Assembly: GCA_008933995.1 (NCBI GenBank)
Contig: WARS01000054.1
Location: 682,001 to 746,000 of the forward strand
DNA length: 64,000 nucleotides
Reading direction: 5' to 3'
From: Datnioides undecimradiatus
Taxonomy: Eukaryota > Chordata > Actinopteri > Lobotiformes > Datnioididae
Shown: positions 1 to 19,700 of the stretch, in pieces
How the letters are laid out: every line of letters starts with the position of its first letter
Numbering within the stretch: the stretch's first letter is position 1
Notes under the pieces: model-generated
What the model saw: only the letters and a program-made list of their open reading frames with translations
Database searches by the model: none
Told to the model about the DNA's origin: nothing
Position numbers and translations under genes: made by a program

Positions 1-602
1 CGAATGTGTCTTTAATTACAGTACCTCTGATTTAATTGAGTTCTGCTAATTGAATTTAGTTCTACTGGGTCGTTGCCTCGCAGATCCAGAGTCTGTTTGC
101 CGCTAACTGGCTTTAGAGGAGCAGCTGAGGACAGAGGCGACAGGAGGAGACACGTGTTGAGGCGCGTACTCCTCTCTTTCCTGTTTCCATGCTGTTTAGA
201 TGCTGAGTTGTACAGTAACGTGTGCAGGTTTGCTTCAAAGTGTAGATTCATGCATGTTATTGGTTGTGTCCACATATCACTGCATGAGAAGCATGTATTG
301 ATATTCATTAGTAAATGCCTGCACACAACAGCAGGAACGATCCGTGGTTTTTACGGTCAGAATGGGCATTTTTACGCACAGCAGCTTAACTTCACTGATA
401 ACAGTTAACAGTAGTTAATTATCTCGATCGCCATACTATACAATGATCTGTTGGTGAACATCTGTGCTTTCAGTCACATCACACAGGTGAGCTGTAACAT
501 ACAACAAGTCCACCCTCTGTCCTCACAATCAAACCTGCGAGGACAAACTTAAATCTGAGTGTCTGTGCTCTGCAGGCGCCTTATTTTTAGTTTTTGGGCG
601 TA

Positions 603-641
<39 letters not shown>

Positions 642-1079
642 TGTTTTCTCTCATTCAAACAGCAATTTAAAAACTAGGCTTAAGTCCCTTTTACATTTGC
701 AACTTTGTGCGTAAAAACCAAATCGACCTGTGCGTAAAATCCAGTGAGAACCCGCCCACTGCTGTCACCTGGAGGCAGCACTGGAGAAAAAACAACAAAG
801 TGGGCCTTGCATTTGTGGACATCAGTCACGCGTGTATCAGTAAATCACAGACAAACGTATTATCTTGTAATATTCAGCGAGTAACTGCGCCGAACAGGCC
901 GAGTTGACTCAAGTCTCTATCAAGCCTGGATGTGCGATGTGTTTGGTCAGTTTGAAGTGTGTGTGTGTGTTTCACTCGTGTGTTCACTCATCTTTCTGAG
1001 AGATTTGGGGATAAAATCCTATGAAACGCGAATAAAATTGGCCAAAGTATTCGCTCGCCATCTTTTTGCCTCTCCATCT
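1..1079. other. Upstream flank of csnk2a2, no gene seen
   Basis: No open frame here resembles a protein, and no exon-like segment with splice sites stands out. The stretch holds a CA microsatellite (about 604-640) and a short GT run near 960-970. Sequence becomes GC-rich from about 1080, where the csnk2a2 promoter region begins. Confidence 0.6.
604..640. repeat. (CA)n microsatellite
   Basis: Near-perfect CA dinucleotide run with one G interruption close to its right end. It lies about 450 bases left of the GC-rich csnk2a2 promoter region. Confidence 0.9.
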
Positions 1080-2119
1080 CATCCTCCGCACTAGGGGGCG
1101 CTGTGTCCCCGCCTCCCAGTGGAACATCACATTCCTCATCTTCACCCCGGCAGCCAGCTGCTTTCACATCCGGGCGGCTCTCTCGCTCCTCTTCAATCGC
1201 AATCCGCTTCCCTTCCCTGCGCTCTCAACCGGGGAGGTCCGTGGCTGCACAAGAAACCCACGAATCCCGGGCCCCTCCGTCGGCGTCTGGTACCGGGCCA
1301 CCGAGGCGCTGCTTCCCCGCACAACCGGTCGCACATGACGCGGTCTCCGCCGATGGTGGTGCACGGCGCCGAGCGCTCCCCGTCGGTGCGACATCTCCGC
1401 GCTGAAGTAGCATCGCTGGCTAACGTTAGCTAACAACATCGATCTCTCTCTGCTGCTCCACCCCCCTCTCCCTCCGGTCGACCCCCTCTGCCGATCCGTC
1501 ACATCAACAGCTGATTGATAGCTAACACTGGACCACCGAGGGCAACCCCACCTCCCCGACCGTCCATCGGCCAGCGCAGGAAGCCCACCCGTTTCCTCCC
1601 CCAACATTTCGGATTTCGGGCCCGTAAAGAGAGTAGCCTCGGAGCTTTAACCCGTGATATTTAGACCACCGACCCCCTCTCCTCTTCCTCCTGTTTTGCC
1701 TTTTAGGGGTCCGTTTTCTCTCTACCTCAGCACCCCGATGCCTCCCTGTCCCTGTGTGTAACCTCTGCTGCACTATCACCCCGACCCAGATCAGATCAGC
1801 CCCCCCCCCCTCCGCCTTTGAACCCCACCGAAACCAGCTCTGCTGCTTCTCCCAACCCGATCAAGGAGCGCTGCTCGGCGCGCACCGACCGCAGCGAACC
1901 TCGGCGGACATCTCCGGTTCTCCCTCTTCTCTCAGTCCGGCTGCAGAGGGAAGCCAGCTGGCTGCTCTGTTCCACCTAACACCCACTCAGACGGCAAACC
2001 CAGTTACCGATCTACACTTACAACCCCACCACCACCACCACCAGTTTGTCCGTGATCCCCAGCACCCCATCAGCTCTCCGTGACACACGCCTCACAGCGC
2101 CCGAGCCTCGGGTCTCGCC
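1080..2119 (+). promoter_or_regulatory. GC-rich promoter and 5'UTR region of csnk2a2
   Basis: About 1 kb with high GC and many CpG dinucleotides compared with its flanks, ending at the csnk2a2 start codon. This looks like a CpG-island, TATA-less housekeeping promoter plus leader, as expected for a ubiquitous kinase subunit. The transcription start cannot be fixed from sequence. A short upstream open frame (ATG at 1738, stop ending 1761, seven residues) would be in the leader if transcription begins left of it. Pyrimidine-rich tracts and a CAC-triplet run (about 2028-2042) lie just ahead of the ATG. Confidence 0.6.
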
Positions 2120-9412
<7,293 letters not shown>

Positions 9413-10230
9413 AACGCAGGTCAGTTTCATAGTTGCTGTATGTTTTGAAGATTTTATTTATATAATCTCCGTTAGACATTAAACACCCCCCCAGCTGTAG
9501 ACCTCCATGGATCTGGCTGCTGAAAGCAACACAAAGCTATTGGCTCTGTGTTTTAACCTCCTCTCACCCACTCATGTTCTCTCTCTGTCTCTCTCTCTCT
9601 CTACAGAAGTGGAAGAAGAAGGATGTTTGTTACCTCAACTTTGTACCCGGTTGTGACAGTAACTTTGACAAGTGTACAGTGACAATGGATCAAAGTAACT
9701 CTGACCAGTTACACACTCACAGATATGTGCATACGGATACACACATAGACACGAACACACACCTATACCAATGCAAGCACACCCTCTATACAAACATACA
9801 TGCAGACATGTATACGTACACCCTCGTCCTCTGTGTCAGTCTGCGATTGGCTTGTCCTGGTTCCCTGTCCAGCAGCCTGACCAATGAGCTTGAAGCTGCT
9901 CCCCCCACATCGTCCCCCCGTATCGTCCTTTTCCTCCCAGCCCAGTCTCATGTAGGTCAACAAGGACAAACTACTTTTAAAGACAATTCAGTCCCTCCTC
10001 GTCTCTCCGCCGTCCCCCACCTTTATGTCATCCCCTGTTTGTTTGCATCAGCATGGAGAATGAACAGGAGTGTGAGCCTGTACAAGTCCCAAACCCCCCC
10101 CGACCTGTTCATCCATCCATCCGTCTGTCTGTCCCCCTTCCTCCCTCCCCATCCTGTACCCCTACAGACAGACAGGCGTCTTAGCACTACTCCAGTTCTG
10201 AAAGCGGCATGGTGGACTCTCTCTAGATAG

Positions 10231-10263
10231 AATGATGATGATGATAATAATAATAATAATATT
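10231..10263. repeat. (TGA)n/(TAA)n triplet microsatellite
   Basis: Four or so ATG/TGA units pass into seven or so TAA/AAT units, just upstream of the proposed csnk2a2 poly(A) signal. Confidence 0.85.
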
Positions 10264-10270
10264 AATGAAA

Positions 10271-10276
10271 AATAAA
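10271..10276 (+). promoter_or_regulatory. csnk2a2: Candidate poly(A) signal AATAAA of csnk2a2
   Basis: Canonical hexamer about 860 bases after the stop, followed by T-rich then GT-containing sequence. No cDNA is available to confirm its use. Confidence 0.5.
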
Positions 10277-10281
10277 TGATT

Positions 10282-10760
10282 TTTATTTAGATGAACTCTT
10301 CCTGTGTAAAGAGTGGATTATTTCACTTCTTGTGGGTGGTATGACATGCTTCTGGTTTGATAAACACTTTTGAAGGTGACAGGAAAACTAGATTTACATC
10401 CACATCATGGGGAATAGGTTGAGGATATGTAACGCTCCAGTCATTTTAGACTAGAGACATCAGTTTATTCATAATGTACTACACAGCCACAGGTAACCAA
10501 TGTCCAGATGGGTGCTGGTTCCATTCACATGTGATACAAGGAAGGCTAGATTATAGAAACACTCCAACACACCAAAGAAACACACCAAAGTTCAGCAGCA
10601 CCACAATCTACAACATCCAACGTGGTCCTGAAGTTGAATCCAACACAGTTTCAAACGGTTTTAACAAAACCATGAGGTCCTGCGTGAAGGGAGGATCTAG
10701 TGCAGGACATATGTATCAAGCCACTTTAGTTTAAGCGAGGTGGACTGGCGTTGAGTTATA
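10282..10760. other. Intergenic spacer between csnk2a2 and the Tc1 copy
   Basis: No gene-like signal. One 86-codon open frame (10474-10734) has no recognisable domain and no splice context. Confidence 0.5.
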
Positions 10761-10762
10761 TA

Positions 10763-11912
10763 CACTACTCGCAATAAGTTAGGGATATTGTGAGAGACTC
10801 AGTGGATGTCATACATACAGTGTTTGTTTCACTTCAGAGATTTTTGGGATAGGGAGGCAATTGTATTGGGGTGATAGACACAGAACTACTGGCAGAGTTC
10901 GTGACAGACCCAGGAGTGGAGCCCCACGAGTGACAGACCGCAACAATGACCAGTACCTAAGGACCTATGCACTCAGACATCGTTATGCAACTGCCACACA
11001 GCTGCAGGTCCGTTTACGAGATGTGAGGGGTACTAGGGTTTCCAGACAAACCATTCGCAACCGACTCCACCGCTTTGGCTTGAATGCCAGACGACCGTTG
11101 CAGGTGACTCCACTGACACCAAGACACCGTCGTGAACGTTTGCAGTGGGCACAAGACCCCCTTGCACAGAAATGATGGTCGTCAGCGTTGCTGGAGAAGG
11201 CGAGGTGAGCAATACGCTGAGGTCAACATGGTCCCCAGGGTTCGCTATGGTGGAGGAGGTGTAACAGTCTGGGCAGGCATCACCAGTCAGCGCAAAACAG
11301 ATTTGGTTATTGTAGATGGCTCAGTCACTGCACGTTCTTACCTCAGAGACATCATAGAACCCATCATCCCCAATTCCGCCAGCACACCCCCAACTTTCTG
11401 TTCATGGATGATAATGCTCCACCACATTGTGCCAGAATTGTCACAGCTCGACTTCAGGAAGTCGGAGTGCCTCATATGGTATGGCCAGCAATGTCCCCTG
11501 ACCTGAACCCCATAGAGCACGTCTGGGACTAGCTGAAGCAGAGACTGGATGATCGTACCCCACCCCCACGTGACCTGGCAGAACTGCGTGTAGCACTTGT
11601 GGAAGAGTGGAACGCATTGCTCAGAACAACATCATGAGGCTAGTGAGGAGCATGAGACTTCGCTGTCAAGCTGTCATTGCGGCAAATGGTGGAAACACCC
11701 GCTACTGACATTGTCAGTTTTTGTTATTTGGGGCTATCCTTGTTATTGTCTAAATTTTTGGGGTAATAAATATTAAACTAATGAAAATGGTGTTTCTTCT
11801 CATTCATTATTAGTAATATCAAAGGGAACTTTTTCTTATTTCATTAAAATTCAGACCAAATAGGAAAAGCACTCATGTAAATAACAATATCCCTAACTTA
11901 TTGTGAGTAGTG
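10763..11912 (+). mobile_element. Tc1/mariner-type DNA transposon, dead copy
   Basis: Terminal inverted repeats of about 28 bp, beginning CACTACTC and ending at GATATTG, differ at one position. The element sits between TA dinucleotides (10761-10762 and 11913-11914), the Tc1/mariner target-site duplication. The interior carries remains of a Tc1-like transposase on the + strand. At 1150 bp it is shorter than full Tc1 elements (about 1.3-1.6 kb). The well-matched ends suggest modest age, yet the coding part is decayed. It lies in the csnk2a2-fa2h intergenic region, about 480 bp past the proposed csnk2a2 poly(A) signal. Confidence 0.93.
10876..11700 (+). pseudogene. Decayed Tc1-like transposase
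   Basis: The frame at 10861-11175 shows the second helix-turn-helix of Tc1 transposases (RDRPRSGAPRVTDRN, then RVSRQTIRNRLHRFGL and [20 protein letters not shown]). The first DNA-binding helix is missing. From about 11176 the DDE domain continues in another frame ([29 protein letters not shown]). It shifts again near 11375-11410 ([25 protein letters not shown]), then meets a TAG at 11530-11532 where the family usually has Q. The part that should hold the first catalytic Asp appears deleted between the first two frames. At least a truncation, two frame changes and one stop make it non-functional. Confidence 0.9.
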
Positions 11913-11914
11913 TA

Positions 11915-14900
11915 TACTGCACAGGAATGAGCCCATTAAAAAAGCAGAATGAGCTGGGATGTGTTACGACAAGGCTTTCTGTAAAAATAGGTCTTGAGAT
12001 GGGTTGCTGTGCAAGTCGACATTGACTGTTGGAAGGGTTTTGTTTCACTTGCATTTTGCCATTTTATTTTTAGTTTGAATTGCCGTCCTCGTTCAGCATC
12101 GCTCCCACTCCCACGCAGACAACGTGTAATCAGTGAAAACCTTTCCACTCGCTCTATTTTAAAACCCAAACTGTAACCTTCACCCTGATTCGTATGTCTC
12201 TCAGTGTGTGCGAGAGCGTTTGAGTATGAAAGCTGAGCTTGAGTTGTGCAATGCTGCTGCGCTAAGTTCACAGTCAATTAAAATGATGGATGTTGCTCTT
12301 TCTGGGTTTTAGCTCTGTGAACTCATGAGACACTTCACGTAAGTGCACCACACGGCATTTGTGAAAAGTTAGCGACTAGCTGGCGCACGCGGCGGCGCAA
12401 TTTAGCAGCTAGCGGGCCACATGTTTGACTGAGGAGGTGGTGAAGACCAAAACGGAGCTAAAAGAGTGAATATTGGACTTAGATTAGATTCAACTTTATT
12501 GGCATTACACATGTACAGGTACAAGGCAATGAAACATTGGACTTCTTGGAATCATCAGGTTGATGCAAACATGACTTCAAATGATATTCTAATGCTGCTC
12601 CATATTTACTGGATGTGTTAACAGGCAACTACTTCTTCAAGTTTGTGTTTGTGGCTTGTTTCTGCTGCCCCCATGTGGCCAAAGGAAATGTCTATTTAAA
12701 CATATATGCAGCTTTAAACTTTATGGCTCTTAAGCTGCCAAATGCTATACTCCGCTATCTTGTTATCTCATTTTTGTTTATTTACTGCAAGTGCATAAAC
12801 CATGAACTCAGAGACAAGACAATACATTCAATGTTACTGTTTGTGATGAGCCCCAAGGAGAAATCAAAATGGAATCATAAAAGTCACCCAACCCTGAGGA
12901 CATCCAGGTAGAGAACTGTTGTGGCAGAGAAAACACTGTGCATGACGGTATTTCCCACAGCAACTCATTATTTTGGGGATCAATCACCGCCTGTATCTTT
13001 AGTGCTGTAGGCAGTTTTGACACCTCTGCTTGCGGCTGATGCGACTGTCACTGAGTTTGTGAGCAAAAACAGAAAATGCAAGCTTTATTTGCATGATTCC
13101 AAACAATATTTCATTTCAAAGAACTCTCCTGAAGACCAGGGCTACACAAACTATTAAACTCAACAATAATGATGATGTAACAAAGGAGGCCAGACTCAAA
13201 CCAGGGATGCTCTAGTTCAGTTACTGCATTATACAATGATTTATAATAAGCAGTTTTGTCTGTGTGAACATTATTTATTGTTGCAGCCAAGTGAGAAACG
13301 TCAGGATGTGAGAGAAGTTACTGATGGAGCAAGGGGCCGCCTTACACCATCTGCTGGTTTCCATGACAGAGAACATCTGACCAAATATGAAACCCGGTCA
13401 TGCTCTCCCCTTCTGTTCCTGAGTTATGGTGTTCCATAATGGCCGCAAAAATGTTTTTGCAGAATGTCAAAGTGAACAGACAAAGAGATGTAATACTTAG
13501 TCTTTTGATTTCACTGTGAGAGTCAAACAGCTGTCAAATCAGTTTTATTTTCATGTCCCCAATCACAAATCAAAACTTTTCCCCCAAGTGGGTTCACGAT
13601 CAGGACAGCATACAATGGCTTCTATCTTGACACCATCGACTCAGCTAAGTGCCTACTCAGGAAGAAACCTCAGGACGGGACTGATACATAAGTCCAGCCT
13701 ACTGCTAACATAACTAGTTTAGAGGGGAAGCACTTTGGAAATTCTCCCTTGTTGGTGCATTGACATTCCTGTGAAAATGAAGAAAAATGCAATGAGCGAT
13801 CCAAATTTGTCTAACACATCTCAGACTGACACTCTATGTGAATATTAAAACAATCGGGAACACTGATTTACTCTGGATTGAATCAAATACTGATATTTCC
13901 AACTGTTGAAGACACAATAATACATTTAACCTTATATTCTTGGCTTATTTCATAATGTTGAGCCTATATTGTTTAGGTTAAGGTTAATTACAATGCGATA
14001 CATAGTTGTCTTTTACAGGTCATTGTTGTTGTTGTTCTTGTGTGTGTGTGTGTGTGAAGCATCAGATTCCTCCTTGTATAGAAACCAGAGCTCTGGCTTC
14101 CTGTCCTACAACCTGACTCCTCACTCACGTTTAGGTTCACTCAAACACACACAAACACACACACGTATAGAAAGAGACACATATACCCGGACGCACAGGA
14201 ACACTGCGTTACCCTTTTAGCATCTCGCCCATGAAACATTCAGCAGCAGACTTGTCTGATCAGCAGCGGCTACTGTCCAGTCACAGGACCCCAAGTCTCC
14301 GGTCTCCTGTCCACACACACGCACAGACAGCTCTCTGTTTTCTGTGTGCAAAGGTACAGGTGAGCTGTAGTTTCCACTGTATTTAGACAGCAAATGAATA
14401 ATTCTGGGCAGTAAACAAACTGGTAACTTCTGGAGCTCCTGGTTCCTTTTCAACTAGTATTTTTCCATCTAGCTGCCTTCCCATTGTTTCACGTGACACT
14501 CGGCTACATGTGGGATACACTATTTCAAACAGAAAATGCTGTTTCATCTTTATTTCGCTGACAAGAGGTAATTGAAAGTCCCAAAACTGATTCTTTAGTT
14601 AGATTCAGAGGGCAACATATCAGTGATGGACAGGAGTTTTGCAACATTAACAAGTAATATTGGATCTCTTTAGTTAATGCAATTGCGTGTGTACCAAATT
14701 TTAAAATACCCAATTGTTGTTGAGATCAGAACCAAAATCAACCAGTCAGAACCAGAATCAGTAGGATTCAATGTCTGGGAGCCATTAAAGTCAAAAAAGC
14801 TTCATGGCAATGCATCAAGTACTCATTGATACATTTCAGTCTGAACCGAGAGTGCTCGATTGACCAGCCGACTGAACTGCAGTGCCACCCCCAGAGTCGT

Positions 14901-16700
14901 TAATTCACACAGCAAGAGATGTGAACTTCCATGAGAACCATTACAAGCCTTTGTTCCTGCAGAACCATGCTACATGTGCTATGTGGTGTAATGTATTCCT
15001 AAACTGTCTCAGTATCTTTGTGTACCATAAGATGGACGTGGCTCACCTGAAGGCATCACTGATGCTGTCGTTAATTACGTTTGTGCTTTTCCTGATAGAG
15101 CCAACCTGTCTTCCCTGAAATTGGCCAATTAAGCGTGACCAAATATATCACATCTTTCACTCTTTCATCCAAATATGCAGCAATACAGACCTTTTTCACT
15201 CGACGCCAATAAAAAGCTCAGGTGTAAACAATAAATCCAGCGATGGCTGAATTCCACTGAGCTGCTTTAGTTTCAGCGTCCTGACATTGTGCAGGCGGGT
15301 TCACCATCACTGTACTGCTGACTGTGCTTTTTCCTTCCAGGACCAGTCAAAATGTCTGCCTTAGCTTTTGGCGGCTTGAACATCATGTGTTAATGAACTA
15401 TGACTTCCCTAATGTAATGTATGATCTTCCTGCCACCATCTAAGAGTTAAAAAGGCATTTTTAAAGAATTTCATCTCGACTTTGAATGAAAGCTTTACTT
15501 GGACCTTTTTTTTTTTTACTTAGTGTGTTTTATATTAGCTCACTATTTTGATTTTACTACTGTTCTGGTTCACTCTTACTGCTCTCACCTGCTTTGTTGC
15601 TTTGTTTCCCGCAGCATCAGGCAACTGCTTTCTAGAAACGCCTGCATGGTGCCAGCTGTCGAAGCTTAATATTAAGACTAGCTGTCAGAAGATCTCAATA
15701 TTAGTTGGGGAATAGAGCTAAAACCAGAGTACTGTACCTCATCACGTGGCCGGAAGTATGACTCCTGATGAATGTTGTATCCCCCAACCTGATTTTTACT
15801 AGGGAAGGTTTTGTACTAAGCCAGTGAAACACTTTCCTGTGATGATAAGCCAAGGCTCTGTCCTTTTAACTCATGTTGGAGTTAGTCTTCTCCTTTTTGG
15901 ACCAGAAATTGGTGAATATAGCCACAATATTGCTCTGTAATTGTTGGCAGATATTTGATATGATTGCTTTCTTAAAATTTTATTGTACATCTAAGAGACA
16001 AATTCACAAAGCCAACACTGCACGCACAGAGCAGAGGGAACAGCTGCCATTTCATCAGTTTCAGACACCGATTTTAGTTACGTTGTCATTGCATTTGTCA
16101 GATAATTCGATAGCTGTTTCGGTGTGTGATGCGTGTGTGGTGAGCTGATTGTCAATGCCAGTGTGGTGCACATTTTTCTTCAGTAACAAAACAAATTGTT
16201 AATAAGACATGAAAGACATCACAACACAGCAGCCAAGCTGCATTAAATGAAATAAGATTTTAGGGGAGGTGGTGGGTAAGAGGAGGAGGCAGCTGCATAG
16301 TCAGAGAGAGGGAAATGTTTTGGAGACTGGAGGGGGGCCAAAAAATGAAATACAGTCAAAGTTCTGTCCTCTTCAACAACAAAACAACAAAAACACCCAA
16401 CAAATTCAAATTGTAGCTTATGATATTTTGTTTTTTAAAAAAAGAATCTGTGTCTTGAGTGGCTCCACTTTCTGAAGGTGTTCAGGAATAAGACCGTGCC
16501 ACGCTCTCCTGATGGACCGCAAGTCAAGCAAACGTCGTCCTCCAACATCCTCAGTCACACATCTAGCTGTCCAAATTGGAATGATCTGAATGAACGTTCT
16601 CATCGGAGGATTGATGATTTCCCATGTCACTGTGAGAGATGTAACTGTCTGGCAAACTCATTTCTGTTGGGGGTTGAAAAGGGGCTGTTTGCTGTTGGTT
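11915..16700. other. Intergenic spacer
   Basis: No convincing exon on either strand. AT-rich sequence with scattered old repeats. Around 14700-14880 is a degenerate stretch (CAGTAGGATTCA, CTTCATGGCAATGCATCA, ATACATTTCAGTCTGAACC) resembling the repeat family annotated at 17460-17880. Short open frames here show no domain, signal peptide or splice support. Confidence 0.5.
12479..12540 (+). repeat. Fragment of a fish interspersed repeat
   Basis: The segment containing ATTCAACTTTATTGGCATTACACATGTAC followed by AGGTACAAGGCAATGAAA resembles a retroposon-like tail that I recall as very common in teleost genomes. Only the short terminal part is recognisable. The family assignment comes from memory, not from a search. 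Confidence 0.5.
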
Positions 16701-16712
16701 AAGGGTCCCCGC

Positions 16713-19700
16713 TCAGCCGACGCGTTTGATACTGCGTTTGTGTCTGAGGCAGCTCGGGACGCATTTCTTCTCAGACGGTGACACCGGGGCTGGAGCTGCG
16801 GACCCCTGCTTCCTGGGGCAGAAAGAGAAACCAGACACAGAGGAGAAATGAGAAGAGGAAGTGTGATTGAGTGTTTGTTCTGGCACTGACATGAGAGTGT
16901 TGAATTATTAACTGCAGACTCCTGTGGCTGTTACTGATGGAGCCATGTTGTGATCACAGTCCAGTTTAGGGCAGCTTAGACCAGCACAAACAGACAGAGA
17001 GCTTATTATCCCATCTAGGTGCATCAATGACATAATAACAGGACATATAACTAAATACACTTGTCGACTGAGAGTCACTATCCCACAAGAATATATGCTT
17101 GTTATGTTCAATTACCAATAAAAAACAGTGGCATTATGAAATGAACTCCTTTACAAACCCACAGTTAGTACCGTGTGTATAACAATAAATCATTTGCTTA
17201 ATGAGAACAACTTTAGGGTTGCCAGGTTGTTAAAAAACATTTTGACTGATGGGACCAACTCTCATTTTACATTTACTAATGATAATTAACATTTATCTCT
17301 GCATTATCACCAAGGAGAAAGCAACAAGTGATTTTAAACAATACAGTAATTTTTACATTAGGCTTTAACAGATTTTTTGCTGATTCAATGCATAGGCAGT
17401 AAATTTGACATAGATATATTGATGGTCCCTTGAGGGTGAACCCTAATGACTGTGGTGATCGCCTGACTTGCCTGTGGAGACACCGGCAGGTCAAAATGTT
17501 CACATATCTAGTGAAATACGTCAACATTTAGATGGTGGACTGGAGCAATTGTTTTTTCAGACATTCATGTCCCCCAGAGGATGTATACCAATGACTTCTC
17601 CTGGCTACACCATCAAAGTGACATTTGTATTTGTGCAATACATTGTTTTATGGTTCCTGCAGAACTATTAGTCTCCTTTGTAGCTGTACTTTGTGTTTCA
17701 CGCTACCAAGTAAATGTTTTTAGGCAATTTTAGGCTTAAAATGTAAACATGCCTGTATCTGCTTAGCATTAGTATGCTAACATTGTCATTGCTGATATCA
17801 GCATTTTGGTCTGAGCACAGCTGTACCAAAGTACTGCCTCACAGAGCTGATGTCTGTAGACCCTTAGCTTAGTTACTTAAACAAATCAACACTGGAGATA
17901 CACGGTAATTAGACATGAGAGGGGCATGATCAGCAACAAATGGTATGTTGGTGATGCTGTGTATTGATGGTTGTATCAGTTTATAAAAGTAAAGTGCCAA
18001 TTACTGCACTGTTTACTGTCAGATTACAGATTACTGCGGCAGAGTTGTTCCTCACCTGGCAGCAGCAGCAGCAGTGGCGGCCTCCCTGTTCCTGACCTGT
18101 TTCATCACCTTCAGCATGCGGCAGATCTGTCTCAGGGTCATCCGCGGCGCGTGACATGCCAGGCGGGGTCGTGGGGTGCAGCGAGGGCCACGGTATGTGA
18201 AGAGGGACAGATAATTGACCCCTCTGCGTCCCCTTCCAAACAGCTCCAGGGGCTGAACGCTGGCATAGCAGGATGCAAACTGGGGTCATAGAGGAAGGAG
18301 AAAGAGAGGTTTGCCATATGTTATCTGTGGCATAGGTGGAATATATTACATGCTTCCAGCCAGTACATATGCAGGTATGTAGTACACATACATGCGTGTA
18401 TTGACGCATAATCACACACACCCATATCGCACATTTGTACTGTAATCAGGCATTAATAAATAAGGACTCACTCATGAGCTTTGTAATTTTATTTTATAAG
18501 CCTCCTTCTCTGTGGAAACAAAGATAGGACCATGCAAATCATATTATTTAATGTTGAGATCCTTTATCAGTAAAAATAAAGATACTTGAATGCCATTTTA
18601 AAAAATGTTCTTAATTAATTCTTAGTTAATCTATGAAATCTATTCCAAGTGGTCCTAATCCTCCTCTGTCTTGTTATTAAAGTGATAGTCCAACTTTTAA
18701 TGGGCATTGTCAGTGATGTAGTCCATCTGCTTGGTTTTCTTTAAGATCGTTTAATTACAAAAGGCCATCCACTGACTTTTGCCTGATTTTATGAATCTCA
18801 AAGCATTTCTGATATTGACCTGATGGTGCATAGTTCCAACTGTTGGGATTACAGGCACCTAAAACACCTTAGAAAACAAACAATCCCCATGTTAAGTTTG
18901 TACATTTAATCCGTTGTGTAACTGGAGAGTGCGATGGATGCGCTGCACTGAAATACCGAGTAGCGAACTGTGTTACTGCTGAAATGCACACAGTGATAAA
19001 CACTACATGCACACAGGTGTACTGTGGTGTCACTAAATGTTAGGTTCTGCTTTCACAGTTGACACTTTGTAACTTAGAGGATGATTTGGCCAATGATGCA
19101 TCATGGGAAATGCTGATAATTACTTAATTACAAATTGCTATTATCGGCCTCCCACCGTTTTAATCCACTGGAGCATAATAGATACTGATGATAGATACTG
19201 TAGCTCAGTCTGCGGAACAGAATGAGGCCATGTGAGCTGCTTCGGTCTCAGCTCCGTGCCTCTGTCATTCACACTTCAAATGTTACACTCCGACACACAC
19301 ATACATGCTCTCGCACACACGCGCGCCATTTTAATTAGCGCATGAGCCACTGTCTTCCTCCTGCAGACTTAATCACCCTCTCCATCAGAAACCCAAGACA
19401 CACACACACACACACGCGGAGGATCGATCACACAAGGAGAATTCAGCTGTGCAGATTCATTTACAGCAGCGACACTTGATCGTGTAGATTTGCCTCCCAA
19501 CAGTTGTTTTTTAATCTACACACACACACAGACACACACATGAACACAATAGCTGACCTGTTACAGTATCTTTAGAGTGTTATGTGCTGAGAATAGATGA
19601 GATTTAATAACAAATCCAAACATCCCCTGTGTCTCTCCTATACAGTTATACAATACATTTGATAAATTACTTTTTAAACTGATTACAGAATTATGAATAA

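Larger units (their letters stand above)
9413..10280 (+). other. csnk2a2: csnk2a2 3'UTR with a probable intron
   Basis: After the stop at 9410-9412 there is a good donor (GCAG/GTCAGT at 9419/9420) and a strong acceptor preceded by a long CT tract (ends 9606). This suggests a 3'UTR intron 9420-9606. The stop lies only seven bases before the junction, so it should not trigger nonsense-mediated decay. The remaining UTR holds a TGA/TAA triplet repeat and an AATAAA at 10271-10276. The open frame running through 9574-10230 is a by-product of repeats and pyrimidine-rich UTR. Confidence 0.55.

Noticed and set aside
9574-10230. 218-codon plus-strand frame after csnk2a2
   Set aside because: It runs through the CT tract, CA-like repeats and 3'UTR. 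The protein is His/Thr/Ser-rich low complexity, and the kinase already ends at its conserved C-terminus.
16418-16630. Minus-strand frame with a transposase-like feel
   Set aside because: No HTH or catalytic motif could be confirmed and no terminal repeats were found around it.
19195-19260. TAGCTCAGT-like box suggesting a tRNA or tRNA-derived SINE head
   Set aside because: No B box at a suitable distance and no cloverleaf can be drawn.
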